Position numbers and translations under genes: made by a program. A model generated the notes under the pieces. It had not been told where the DNA came from. It saw nothing but the letters and a program-made list of their open reading frames with translations, and searched no databases. DNA of 64,000 bases from Dehalococcoidia bacterium UBA1328 (GTDB taxonomy: Bacteria; Chloroflexota; Dehalococcoidia; Lucifugimonadales; Lucifugimonadaceae): NCBI GenBank assembly GCA_002306815.1, contig DBTA01000037.1:66351-130350 (forward strand). The letters are read 5' to 3'. Shown one piece after another: positions 17,043-25,011 of the stretch. Position 1 is the first letter of the stretch. Each line of letters opens with the position of its first letter.

Positions 17043-17870
17043 CTATTTAGCCCAGAAACGTTTCGCCGCGCGAATGAAGTCGTGGTTGCGTGCGATATGT
17101 GGGGAGTGCCCAACTTTTGTCCAGGAGAGCAGGTCAGCGTTCGGAATCAGGCTGATCACTCGCTGTGCCTCGTGATCAGAGAGGATCCCGCCCTTGTCTG
17201 CCGCACCGACGATCATTAGCGTTGGGCACCGGATCGACGAGAACATTTCATCAAACGTTTCGATGTCTTCGCCACGACTGATCGGTCCTTCTTCAAGAAT
17301 AGGGTCCATTTGGAACCACATCTCGGCAATTCGCCTGATGCTGTCTTCCGACGCACCTTCGTACTGTTCTGAAACAGCAGGTATCAGATCTTCTGGCGTT
17401 CTCGCTGAACGGATTTGCTGGGCGCGTAATGATCGGAGTTCAGGTTTTCGTTGGCGAGCCTGTTTACGAACTTCCGAGTAAGCTCCAGAGTACGGCTCAA
17501 CCAGAATCGTTTTTGCAACCAATTCGGGGTGTTGAGATGCAACCGCTGCTGTCACCCATCCGCCAAGTGAATGTCCGGCGAGATACACGGGTTCGTTTGC
17601 AATAAAGGGTAACGCAGAGGCAATGTCATCTGCCCACGTTTGGCGAGTCGAGTTGGCACCGTAGCGACCGCTTCGTCCCATAGCTCTCAAGTCGACCGCG
17701 AAAAGATGGAAATCCGACGATAGTTTGTCGACGACCCGTCCCCATGTATGCCAGTTCGAACCGTAGCCGTGGATGAGAACCATCTTCGGTGAATCATCTG
17801 CAGGCGCGTCCCACTCAGCTACGTTCAGGGCAATCTTGCCTGTGTGAACGTAGCGCTGTGAAACTGTCAT
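17043..17870 (-). CDS. Alpha/beta hydrolase, copy B
   Basis: 275 residues. Motifs in order: LIHGYGSNWHTW (oxyanion loop), VDLRAMGRSGR, the nucleophile elbow AGHSLGGWV (Ser about 99), MIVGAADKGGI before the acid position and KVGHSPHIA with the catalytic His near residue 255. It starts 15 bases after the sucD stop, so it is probably co-transcribed with sucCD, although no functional link to succinyl-CoA synthetase is obvious. Similar in layout to copy A downstream. Substrate unknown. Confidence 0.88.
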   Translation of the reverse strand: MTVSQRYVHTGKIALNVAEWDAPADDSPKMVLIHGYGSNWHTWGRVVDKLSSDFHLFAVDLRAMGRSGRYGANSTRQTWADDIASALPFIANEPVYLAGHSLGGWVTAAVASQHPELVAKTILVEPYSGAYSEVRKQARQRKPELRSLRAQQIRSARTPEDLIPAVSEQYEGASEDSIRRIAEMWFQMDPILEEGPISRGEDIETFDEMFSSIRCPTLMIVGAADKGGILSDHEAQRVISLIPNADLLSWTKVGHSPHIARNHDFIRAAKRFWAK

Positions 17871-17885
17871 AGAGAGAGTCCCGGT

Positions 17886-18758
17886 TTACCCGAGTACTTC
17901 CTTCATCTTGGCGCCAATGAGAGCGGGTGATTCGACGACGTGGACACCGGCAGTTTCGAGAGCTTTGTTCTTCTCGGACGCGAGAGCGGCTTTACCGGTA
18001 ATGATCGCTCCGGCGTGTCCCATGCGCTTGCCTGGAGGTGCAGATGATCCAGCGATTGCTGCAACGACCGGTTTCGTCACGTGCTCCTTGATGTAATCGG
18101 CCGCTAGTTGTTCTCGAATCCCGCCGATTTCGCCAATAAGAACGATCGCTTCTGTTTCGTCGTCGGCCTGGAATAGCTCAAGCACGTCGGTGAAAGTTGT
18201 GCCGTGAATCGGGTCACCACCAATACCAACACAGGTTGATTGACCCATGCGGTGCTGAACTAGCTGCGCGATCGCTTCGTAAGTGAGGGTTCCAGATCGA
18301 GAGACTACACCAACGTTGCCGGGCCGGACGATGTTCCCCGGAACGATTCCAACTTTCGCTTTGGAAGCTGGGCTTAGGACGCCTGGACAGTTAGAACCGA
18401 TTAGCCGTGTCGGCTTGCCCTTGATGTACGCCATCACCTTGACCATATCGAGTACAGGTACACCTTCGGTGATACATACTACAAGCTCTAGTCCGGCATC
18501 GACCTGCTCTATTATGGCGTCCTTTGCGAACGGGGCAGGGACGAAGATCACGCCGGTGTTCGCTCCGGTTTCTTCAACCGCTTTTGCGACCGTAGAAAAG
18601 TATGGCACTTTATCTTCGAATTTCTGACCGTCGCGTCCAGGGTGAACTGCGGCGACCATGTTTGTGCCATATTCGCGAGTTCGACTCGCCTGGAAGCTCC
18701 CGTCTCGACCAAGTCCCTGAACCAATAGGCGAGTGTTTTCACCAACAAGAATTGACAT
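17886..18758 (-). CDS. sucD: Succinyl-CoA synthetase alpha subunit
   Basis: 290 residues, normal length. Alpha subunit of the TCA-cycle enzyme that couples succinyl-CoA to nucleotide triphosphate formation. CoA-binding N-terminal domain with [21 protein letters not shown] and the [12 protein letters not shown] block, and the active-site His that is phosphorylated in GHAGAIITG. Its start codon overlaps the sucC stop by one base (TAATG), so translation is coupled. It pairs with sucC directly upstream. Confidence 0.96.
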   Translation of the reverse strand: MSILVGENTRLLVQGLGRDGSFQASRTREYGTNMVAAVHPGRDGQKFEDKVPYFSTVAKAVEETGANTGVIFVPAPFAKDAIIEQVDAGLELVVCITEGVPVLDMVKVMAYIKGKPTRLIGSNCPGVLSPASKAKVGIVPGNIVRPGNVGVVSRSGTLTYEAIAQLVQHRMGQSTCVGIGGDPIHGTTFTDVLELFQADDETEAIVLIGEIGGIREQLAADYIKEHVTKPVVAAIAGSSAPPGKRMGHAGAIITGKAALASEKNKALETAGVHVVESPALIGAKMKEVLG

Positions 18759-19936
18759 TAGTTGGAGTCTCCAAGTTCCAGTAACTTCTCTTTCAAAACC
18801 TCGGCAGCTCCAGCAAGATCGGGCGCTCCGGTGATGTTGAGTCCTGAATCGGCAAGAATCTGAATACCTTCTTCTGCGTTCGTTCCTCGCATTGCAACAA
18901 CCATGGGAACCGTCGCGTTGGTTTCGCGTGCTGCAGCTACGATCCCCTGGGCGACCACGTCTGAACGAGCTATTCCGGCGAATAGATTTACCAGGATCAT
19001 TTCGACATCATGGTCATCAATGATGATCTTGAACGCTTCTTCAATTCGTTTCTGATCTGCTGAACCACCAATATCGAGGAAGTTCGCTGGATCAGCACCA
19101 GCGGCCTTCGTGATGTCCATGGTCGCCATGGCAAGACCTGCACCGTTGACCATACATCCAACTCGACCACCTTCGAGCTTTACGTAGGCGAGATCAGACT
19201 GGTCGGCGCGCTGCTCTAATGGGTCTTGCTGGTTGGGGTCACGTAGTCCGGCGAGATCGGTGTGCCTGAACAGCGCGTCGTCTTCCAGGTTGATCTTGGC
19301 ATCTAGCGCAATTACCTGGTCATCTTCCGTGACTACCAGTGGGTTGATTTCCACCAGCGAGCAATCGTTTTCAACGAATACGTTGTATAGATCAGAGATT
19401 AACTTAGTTGTGGCTCGAAGTGACTTTGCTGGCACGTCGAGCGCCATAGCGATGTCACGGGCGTGATACGTGGTGAGCCCGATCAACGGATCGCCAGCAA
19501 CTCTGAAGATCTTCTCCGGAGTTGCTTCTGCAACTTCCTCAATCTCCACACCACCTTCGGTGCTTGCCATGACCACCGGAGAGCCAAGATCTCCATCAAT
19601 AACGATCGAAAGATATAGCTCCTCTTTGATATCTAGAATTTCGGCAACCATTACCTTTTCGACGGGTACTCCAGCTGCGCCAGTCTGATTCGTAACGAGT
19701 CGTGAACCGATCAATCCCTCAGCAACTTCTTGTGCTTCTCCGGGCGAGTCAACCAGCTTTACGCCGCCGACTTTTCCACGTCCACCGGCGTGAACCTGTG
19801 CCTTGACTACAACTTTTCCGCCGATGCGGGAGGCGATTTCTTTCGCTTCTTCCGGGGTCGATGCAACCTCAGCTTTAGGAGTGGGGACTCCGAACCTATC
19901 GAGGATTTCTTTCGCCTGATACTCGTGGATGTTCAC
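18758..19936 (-). CDS. sucC: Succinyl-CoA synthetase beta subunit
   Basis: 392 residues. The beta subunit binds nucleotide and Mg through an ATP-grasp domain. It begins [18 protein letters not shown], has [19 protein letters not shown], the LVEINPLVV block with metal ligands, [16 protein letters not shown] and the C-terminal [16 protein letters not shown] and [14 protein letters not shown] segments that bind at the alpha interface. First gene of the sucC-sucD-hydrolase run. The upstream 230 bases hold the cheX-like remnant's terminator and presumably the promoter. Confidence 0.97.
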   Translation of the reverse strand: MNIHEYQAKEILDRFGVPTPKAEVASTPEEAKEIASRIGGKVVVKAQVHAGGRGKVGGVKLVDSPGEAQEVAEGLIGSRLVTNQTGAAGVPVEKVMVAEILDIKEELYLSIVIDGDLGSPVVMASTEGGVEIEEVAEATPEKIFRVAGDPLIGLTTYHARDIAMALDVPAKSLRATTKLISDLYNVFVENDCSLVEINPLVVTEDDQVIALDAKINLEDDALFRHTDLAGLRDPNQQDPLEQRADQSDLAYVKLEGGRVGCMVNGAGLAMATMDITKAAGADPANFLDIGGSADQKRIEEAFKIIIDDHDVEMILVNLFAGIARSDVVAQGIVAAARETNATVPMVVAMRGTNAEEGIQILADSGLNITGAPDLAGAAEVLKEKLLELGDSN

Positions 19937-20113
19937 GAACGATTACCCGCTTTATCTACTGTTATTGAGCCCCTTGAAATGCGCAGTGCCGCATAGTTTG
20001 GGGTGCTCCTTAGATTCAGAGCCGCTAATCATCGTACCGACGGGTTTGAGCAGTGTCTACGAAATCCGGCATTCCACGGGTGCCTGAAGGTGAGATTGAA
20101 ACTAAGATTAAAC

Positions 20114-20145
20114 AAAACGAACCCGCCAGAAGGCGAGTTCGTTTT
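20114..20145 (-). terminator. Intrinsic-type terminator after the cheX remnant
   Basis: Arms AAAACGAACCCGCC and GGCGAGTTCGTTTT (one mismatch) around an AGAA loop. The repeat is nearly symmetrical with A and T runs on both sides, so it could stop transcription in either direction. It lies between sucC's 5' end and the 3' end of the cheX-like pseudogene. Confidence 0.8.
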
Positions 20146-20167
20146 GATTGCATGATTTCAAGAAGTG

Positions 20168-20651
20168 CTATGCGGTGCTTTCTTGGTATCGAGCGTTGAT
20201 TGAAAGGCCAATTCTTGCGCTCAGAAGACCAATATCGCTCTTGAACGTTACGAGAATCTGCTCCGGTACTGTAGAAGTGAGCGTCGAGCGACGAGGTTCG
20301 ATCAACACCGTCGGACTTATGTCGCCAGCTGTAACCGTTCGCAGCAAGTTCTCTGGCTGCGTTACCCGTGATGACTTTTGCGATTTCACCCAATGCTGAG
20401 ACAGCCATAGGGTCGCGAGCGTCCATGTCTTCGCGAATCATTCTTCGTACAACTCCAGCCGATACTTCGTCGCTAAATCCGTAGAGAACGTTACCTTCGA
20501 GTTTTCCGCTGATACTGATGATCGCGGTGATGTCGTCAGTCGTCTACTGGTACGACACAGCTTCCGGGCCGGAGATTTCTAGATCCGTGCCGAACTCTTT
20601 CTTCCACACCATCTGGGCTGGACCCAGGAACGGGTTAACAAACTGTTGCCG
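20168..20651 (-). pseudogene. CheX-like chemotaxis-type phosphatase domain protein, broken
   Basis: Reading on after the mannonate dehydratase stop gives a CheX-like protein of about 160 residues: QQFVNPFLGPAQMVW near the start, ISGKLEGNVLYGFSDE, DPMAVSALGEIAKVITGNA (the E...N phosphatase-type helix) and VPEQILVTFKSDIGLLSARI at the end. It has three defects: no start codon, an in-frame TAG at 20544-20546, and a one-base insertion near 20325 that shifts the frame. CheX removes phosphate from CheY, and single CheX-like domains also occur outside chemotaxis. It would have been translated right after the upstream gene. No other chemotaxis gene is present. Confidence 0.8.
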
Positions 20652-21632
20652 CTAATCTTCTAGCGCGTCGATGGATTGCAGCACCGCCCGGATGTAGCCG
20701 TAGCAGTAGGCAAATGCGACGGTTGCCGAGTTTTCTCCGGAAATTTTGGGTGCGTGGTCGGGCATCAGCATGCCTTTGTATCCCACTTCTTTATAGACCC
20801 ATGCTGCTTGCAACATGTCCACGTCGCCCTCATCAGGAAAGGTCTCTTCGAACGCGAGTTTGCGCCCGGCGATATTTCTGAAGTGGACGTTGAAGATTTT
20901 GTTACGGCTTCCAAACCAACGGATCACATCGAAAATCTCTCTCCTAGGGTCTTCAAGCATTTCGGAAACCGTACCCTGGCAGAAGTTGAGACCGTGCAGC
21001 GGGCTTTCGTGCATTTGCACGAACTTTTTCATTCCCTCGACTGTGCCAAGAACTCGCCTTACCCCGCGGTATCCATCAGGGGTGTACGGGTCATGTGGAT
21101 GACAGGCTAACTTCACACCGTATTCTTCAGCGACTGGAACGATTCTTTCCAAAAAGTAGTCGATTCTCTCCCAGTACTCGTCGGCAGAAACCTCACCCCA
21201 TACCCCTGGTGGCTCGTGCTGATCGATTTCGTCGTAATAGAAGCTTGATCGAAGGGCTCCACCCCTGCCGCGCCGGGCTTCTGTTCTAGTGATCCCAATT
21301 ATGAAGAGGCGGTACTTGACTGCCGGTATGCCTGCTTCGCCACAAGCTCGGATGATGTTCTGGCAGGTTTCAATCTCACGATCACGGTCTGGAGAAATAC
21401 CGAGCATAATGTTCGGGGATTGGTTGTCTTCGGGTTTTGTGCCAATTGGGAGAGCCACCATATCGACGTTGATCCCGTAGCTTTCGACTTTCTCTCGGTA
21501 TCGACTCAAAACGTCGGTGTTCCACGTTTCGGCAGCGCCTGGTGGAAATCCGTTGATGTGGTTCACGCCCAACTGAGCAAGAACCTCGTAATCGGTGTCG
21601 CTATGAATCGGGTACTGAGTCCCAACGAACAT
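20652..21632 (-). CDS. uxuA: Mannonate dehydratase-like protein
   Basis: 326 residues, TIM-barrel of the UxuA type. Mannonate dehydratase removes water from D-mannonate to give 2-keto-3-deoxygluconate in glucuronate breakdown. The metal and substrate blocks are seen in order: LACHPHDPYTP, LNFCQGTVSEM, FNVHFRNIAG and ETFPDEGDVDM, close to the enzyme's known signature. The N terminus is short compared with the 390-residue E. coli enzyme. The stop codon is followed immediately by the cheX-like remnant. Enolase-superfamily and hyi genes in the window also fit sugar-acid use. A xylose-isomerase-like enzyme with another sugar substrate is possible. Confidence 0.82.
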   Translation of the reverse strand: MFVGTQYPIHSDTDYEVLAQLGVNHINGFPPGAAETWNTDVLSRYREKVESYGINVDMVALPIGTKPEDNQSPNIMLGISPDRDREIETCQNIIRACGEAGIPAVKYRLFIIGITRTEARRGRGGALRSSFYYDEIDQHEPPGVWGEVSADEYWERIDYFLERIVPVAEEYGVKLACHPHDPYTPDGYRGVRRVLGTVEGMKKFVQMHESPLHGLNFCQGTVSEMLEDPRREIFDVIRWFGSRNKIFNVHFRNIAGRKLAFEETFPDEGDVDMLQAAWVYKEVGYKGMLMPDHAPKISGENSATVAFAYCYGYIRAVLQSIDALED

Positions 21633-21708
21633 TTGTTACTCCGTGAAAGGTGGTTGCGCGTCTATGCAAGGCTTTGCTCGGCAGAACGAGGACCGCCGAC
21701 CAGTTCAA

Positions 21709-22581
21709 CTAACCTAGTTGAGGCATGTCTCGGCGTTGGCGTGAGGCTGTGGTTGCTCCGCCGGATACGGGCCATGGACCTCCCAAGTGTTCGCCCGATT
21801 GAAGGGGCATGGCCGCGGTTCCGGCGATGTTGTTCCAAGTGCGAACACGTAACGCGTGATCGGTTTCGTACTCGTTCCTTGATAACAACGATGGGTGTTC
21901 ACCGTCGAGGCGTTGTCTGACAGCAGGCAAGCTAGTTGGATCGTGATTCCATGACGGCTCATTGTTCTCCTGAGTCCGGCTAAGCGGGAACTTGATCATG
22001 TATCGAACGCGATCACTTTTATTTCCGGTTGCGGCGTGCCATATATCGTAGTGAGTTAGCAGAACCGAACCTGCTTTGACTATTGAGAACGCCTGTCCTC
22101 TTAGATTTACCAGGGTGACCATGCTTTCTGGCGAAGATATTCGACGGTGGCTACCCGGAAGTAGGACAGTCGGTCCCATTTCAGCGTCAACATCCTGCGG
22201 GTAGTACATGAACATGAGCTGACGTATGTGATCGACATCTCTGTCCTGATGACCGCGACCAAACCGTTCGTCCTGGTGCCACGGTTGCCCGCGAGTCAGC
22301 GGCGGATTCATGTGTATATGCCCGCCGGGATCACGAACGTACTTCTGTCCGAGGAGGCTCGTGAGCGCGCCCTTAACCTTTGGATCCTCAAGCACTCCGA
22401 TGATTTCCGGGAGAGCCTCGACGATGTGTCCACCTGGATTCTCAGGCATCTCACGGAGTGCAGAGATGATGCTCTCGTGGTAATCAGCAGCAAGATCTGG
22501 CTCGACGATGATGTAGCCGTTGATAATGAACGATGCTACTTGGTCGTCGTTCAATAGGCCGAGATTGGAAGCACTAGTCAT
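21709..22581 (-). CDS. Phytanoyl-CoA dioxygenase family protein (Fe(II)/2-oxoglutarate oxygenase)
   Basis: About 290 residues using the ATG at 22579-22581, which overlaps the stop of the upstream gene by 8 bases; a longer frame back to 22626 is less likely because of that overlap. The non-haem iron site is a HxD pair in QPWHQDERFG with a distal His in HYDIWHAATGNKSDRVR, where the Arg can hold 2-oxoglutarate. Such enzymes hydroxylate acyl chains and many small molecules. The C terminus is low in recognisable features. Co-translated with the 89-residue upstream protein. Substrate unknown. Confidence 0.88.
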   Translation of the reverse strand: MTSASNLGLLNDDQVASFIINGYIIVEPDLAADYHESIISALREMPENPGGHIVEALPEIIGVLEDPKVKGALTSLLGQKYVRDPGGHIHMNPPLTRGQPWHQDERFGRGHQDRDVDHIRQLMFMYYPQDVDAEMGPTVLLPGSHRRISSPESMVTLVNLRGQAFSIVKAGSVLLTHYDIWHAATGNKSDRVRYMIKFPLSRTQENNEPSWNHDPTSLPAVRQRLDGEHPSLLSRNEYETDHALRVRTWNNIAGTAAMPLQSGEHLGGPWPVSGGATTASRQRRDMPQLG

Positions 22582-22843
22582 TTTCGCCCACCATACGCTC
22601 GAGAATGAACTCGTAGCCAAACGCACCGACCTGCTCTGGATTGATATCGAGTCGTTGATCGGGGAAGTGAACTACTCGCCAGCCGTCGAGAATCGCCTCG
22701 TGTACCGATTGGTATGGAATTACGGCATCTACTTCGACCTGTGGAGCATCGGACGTTTCAGGTTCATGTAAGGCAAACCCGACGACGGCAGCTCTGAGAC
22801 TTCGAGAAACGGTATTTAGGTACAAAACGCGTTGGCGGCTCAT
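22574..22843 (-). CDS. Small protein of unknown function coupled to the dioxygenase
   Basis: 89 residues, beginning ATGAGCCGCC at 22843. No family is recognised with certainty. The second half carries PYQSVHEAILDGWRVVHFP followed by GAFGYEFILERM, a composition like a folded soluble protein. The stop overlaps the dioxygenase start by 8 bases, so the two are translationally coupled and probably act together, for example as partner or regulator of the oxygenase. The upstream 100 bases lead to the tRNA-Ser gene on the same strand. Confidence 0.65.
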   Translation of the reverse strand: MSRQRVLYLNTVSRSLRAAVVGFALHEPETSDAPQVEVDAVIPYQSVHEAILDGWRVVHFPDQRLDINPEQVGAFGYEFILERMVGEND

Positions 22844-22941
22844 AGTGGCGTCGAGTATATCAGCGCGTTAACGTTGAGTAGGCGTGGGCAGCGGGAGGGA
22901 GCAGCACATGAGTGCGAGAGCCCGCGGGCGAGAAGGAAAAA

Positions 22942-23031
22942 TGGCGGAGGGGACAGGATTCGAACCTGCGATGCCGTTACCGACATACTTGTTTTCAAGA
23001 CAAGCGCATTCAACCGCTCTGCCACCCCTCC
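22942..23031 (-). tRNA. tRNA-Ser (anticodon UGA)
   Basis: Class-II tRNA with acceptor stem GGAGGGG/CCCCTCC, D-arm TGGCAGAGCGGTTGAATGCG, anticodon stem-loop CTTGTCTTGAAAACAAG (anticodon TGA), long variable arm and T-arm GCAGGTTCGAATCCTGC. The discriminator is G and CCA is encoded (positions 22942-22944). It reads UCA and related Ser codons. It is transcribed on the minus strand, away from the small membrane protein gene at 23251. Confidence 0.95.
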
Positions 23032-23250
23032 GCAGGGGCATACGTTTCGCCGGGCTTCCCAGCAAAACTGCACAGACAAATAGTCTAATAGCAACATGCG
23101 CGAATCTGAAACTGTGAAACTTCACAAATTCCTGTCGGATGTTTGGTGTAGCCTTCGTTTTACATCGACGATGATATGCGCGAGTGAGGTTTCTCAACCG
23201 GCAAGCAGTGATTATTTTTCGGGTGCAGCTTCACTGATCGATGAGGGAAT

Positions 23251-23475
23251 ATGGGTCAACTTCTAGAAAGTTCTGCAATGCTTTTGGTTCTTGCCGGGGC
23301 GGTTCTGGCTGCGATCGGAATTGTGGTTCTGATCGCAACTGAGGAGTCATGGATTCTCTATGCGATTGGGTGGTCGGTGACAGCAGTTGGTGCTTTTTTG
23401 TTGTTCTGGATTGCATTACGTGATCGTCTGCGAGACCGGAAGTCCGAAGATTTGGACGACGTTGGGTTTAACTAA
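23251..23475 (+). CDS. Small two-helix membrane protein
   Basis: 74 residues. Two hydrophobic segments (about residues 9-29 and 35-55, AMLLVLAGAVLAAIGIVVLI and YAIGWSVTAVGAFLLFWIAL) with a short loop and a basic then acidic C-terminal tail (RDRLRDRKSEDLDD) point to a hairpin in the membrane with a cytoplasmic tail. A GAGGGAA stretch sits just before ATG. No family or function is recognised. It is convergent with mutM, with about 20 bases between them. Confidence 0.6.
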   Translation: MGQLLESSAMLLVLAGAVLAAIGIVVLIATEESWILYAIGWSVTAVGAFLLFWIALRDRLRDRKSEDLDDVGFN

Positions 23476-23496
23476 AGAACATCGCTCAAATGATTC

Positions 23497-24309
23497 TTAT
23501 TTCTGACAGCTGGTGCAGAAGTAAGCGGTTCGCCCACCGAATTTTTTTGTGACCAAAGGGATTTCGCATCGGGGACAAAACGATCCTAGTTTGCGATGTA
23601 GCTGCATTCGATCGTCGTATGCGTCGACTATGTAGGGGCGTCCAAATTCATCTGGATTATTCAGGATGAACTCTAGTGCGTGTTCGAGAGACTCACGCAC
23701 TGCTTTATGAAGTGACTTCAACTTAGATTCTGAGATCGTATTAGCGCGTCGTGCGGGTGATATTTTGACTCTGTGGAAAGATTCGTCGGCGTAGATATTT
23801 CCTATTCCGGCGATAAGTTGTTGGTTGAGCAAAAGTTGTTTGATTTGACCTGTCCGTTTGTCGAATCGTCCGGCGAAATCATCAGCTGTTAGGCGGTCGT
23901 CGAGCGCGTCAGGACCTAAGCCGTCGAAGGCTTCTGCAGATGAATCGAATCGCTGGAGCTTCGCCCATCTACGAGGATCAATGAGTGCGAGTCGTGTTCC
24001 CGAGTTGAGTGTGAAGAGCGCTCTGGTGAATCGAGGTTCGGGTTCTTCGGGTAACAGGAAGTGAAGCTGCCCAGTCATACCCATGTGAACGCCAAGCGCG
24101 AAGTCGTTCAGCTCGAGTGCGAGTTGCTTTCCTCGGCGGGTAATGTTCGTTATCGTTTGGCCATTTGCGTTATTCGCCCCGATTATCGTGCCAGTTCCAC
24201 CGGGACTCTCGGGCTTGGTTTCGAGTTTTACCGAGGTGATGGTACTGCCGACAAGTCCTTCTCTAACGAGGTAGCGTCGGAGTGATTCAACTTCAGGTAG
24301 CTCGGGCAT
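23497..24309 (-). CDS. mutM: Formamidopyrimidine-DNA glycosylase
   Basis: 270 residues, normal length. Repairs 8-oxoguanine and ring-opened purines by base excision with lyase activity. The mature N terminus PELPEVES provides catalytic Pro2 and Glu3, the H2TH DNA-binding region includes GIGNIYADESFHRVKISP, and the C-terminal zinc finger uses CPRCEIP and YFCTSCQK. Divergent from nothing nearby: 700 bases of gene-free DNA separate it from polA, which is upstream on the same strand. Confidence 0.96.
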   Translation of the reverse strand: MPELPEVESLRRYLVREGLVGSTITSVKLETKPESPGGTGTIIGANNANGQTITNITRRGKQLALELNDFALGVHMGMTGQLHFLLPEEPEPRFTRALFTLNSGTRLALIDPRRWAKLQRFDSSAEAFDGLGPDALDDRLTADDFAGRFDKRTGQIKQLLLNQQLIAGIGNIYADESFHRVKISPARRANTISESKLKSLHKAVRESLEHALEFILNNPDEFGRPYIVDAYDDRMQLHRKLGSFCPRCEIPLVTKKFGGRTAYFCTSCQK

Positions 24310-25011
24310 GGCTTGGAGTTTGGTGAGTTCGAAATGATGATGCGATTGTTTTCATCCTGAGCCCTGTCGATGGGTGCAGTCAAGATAGGTTGCGCAGTTG
24401 GCGCACTGCGGTCCTTTAAGAGGCTTACAGTGGCACTTTGGCTGAGGATGTTTTGGGATTGTGAGGTCGGATTACGGGCGTTAAATTCCCACTTATCCTT
24501 GACGGGGCTTCTCACAATGCCAGGTTCGTAGGTGTTGGTGATGTGGAGTATAAGGTTCCACGCTACGACTTTCGCTCGGATGCTTACTAAAATCTGATCT
24601 AGAGATACAACTGCGAAGAGTTGTAATTGGGCGACGGATGACGTTCACTTCGTATGGCGAAGAGGCTCCGTCAGAGTGGATGGACAACAACGCTTTTGTG
24701 ACTTGGATTACCCATGAAGAACCTTGGGTATTAGAACATACCCTAATCGAATCGCTTTAACTCCCGTTAAACATTCAAGACAACAGCCACCATCCGTTTC
24801 AAAAGACTCTGAAGGCAGTGCGTTCCGATGCGCGTTCCACATGAGGCTAAACCAACACCGCAACGGCTCAGCCCCCTGACACTCACATATCTTTTCTAGA
24901 CGGGGGCCTACCGGGTATCGGCGGCACCCCATCACGCACACCCGCACGTATCACGCGCGCCCGCACCGCGCAGGCGTGAGCCTGATGCTAAGGTAATGCT
25001 GAAGGAAGGGG
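24310..25011. other. 700-base gene-free interval between polA and mutM
   Basis: No open frame here has a ribosome binding site or family-like sequence. The stretch at about 24890-24990 is distinctly GC-rich, with repeated CGCACCCGCAC-like steps, compared with the AT-richer flanks, and may hold a structured RNA or a degraded gene. A hairpin TGCGCAG/CTGCG lies near 24391-24410. Signatures of RNase P RNA, tmRNA and SRP RNA were looked for and not found. Confidence 0.35.
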
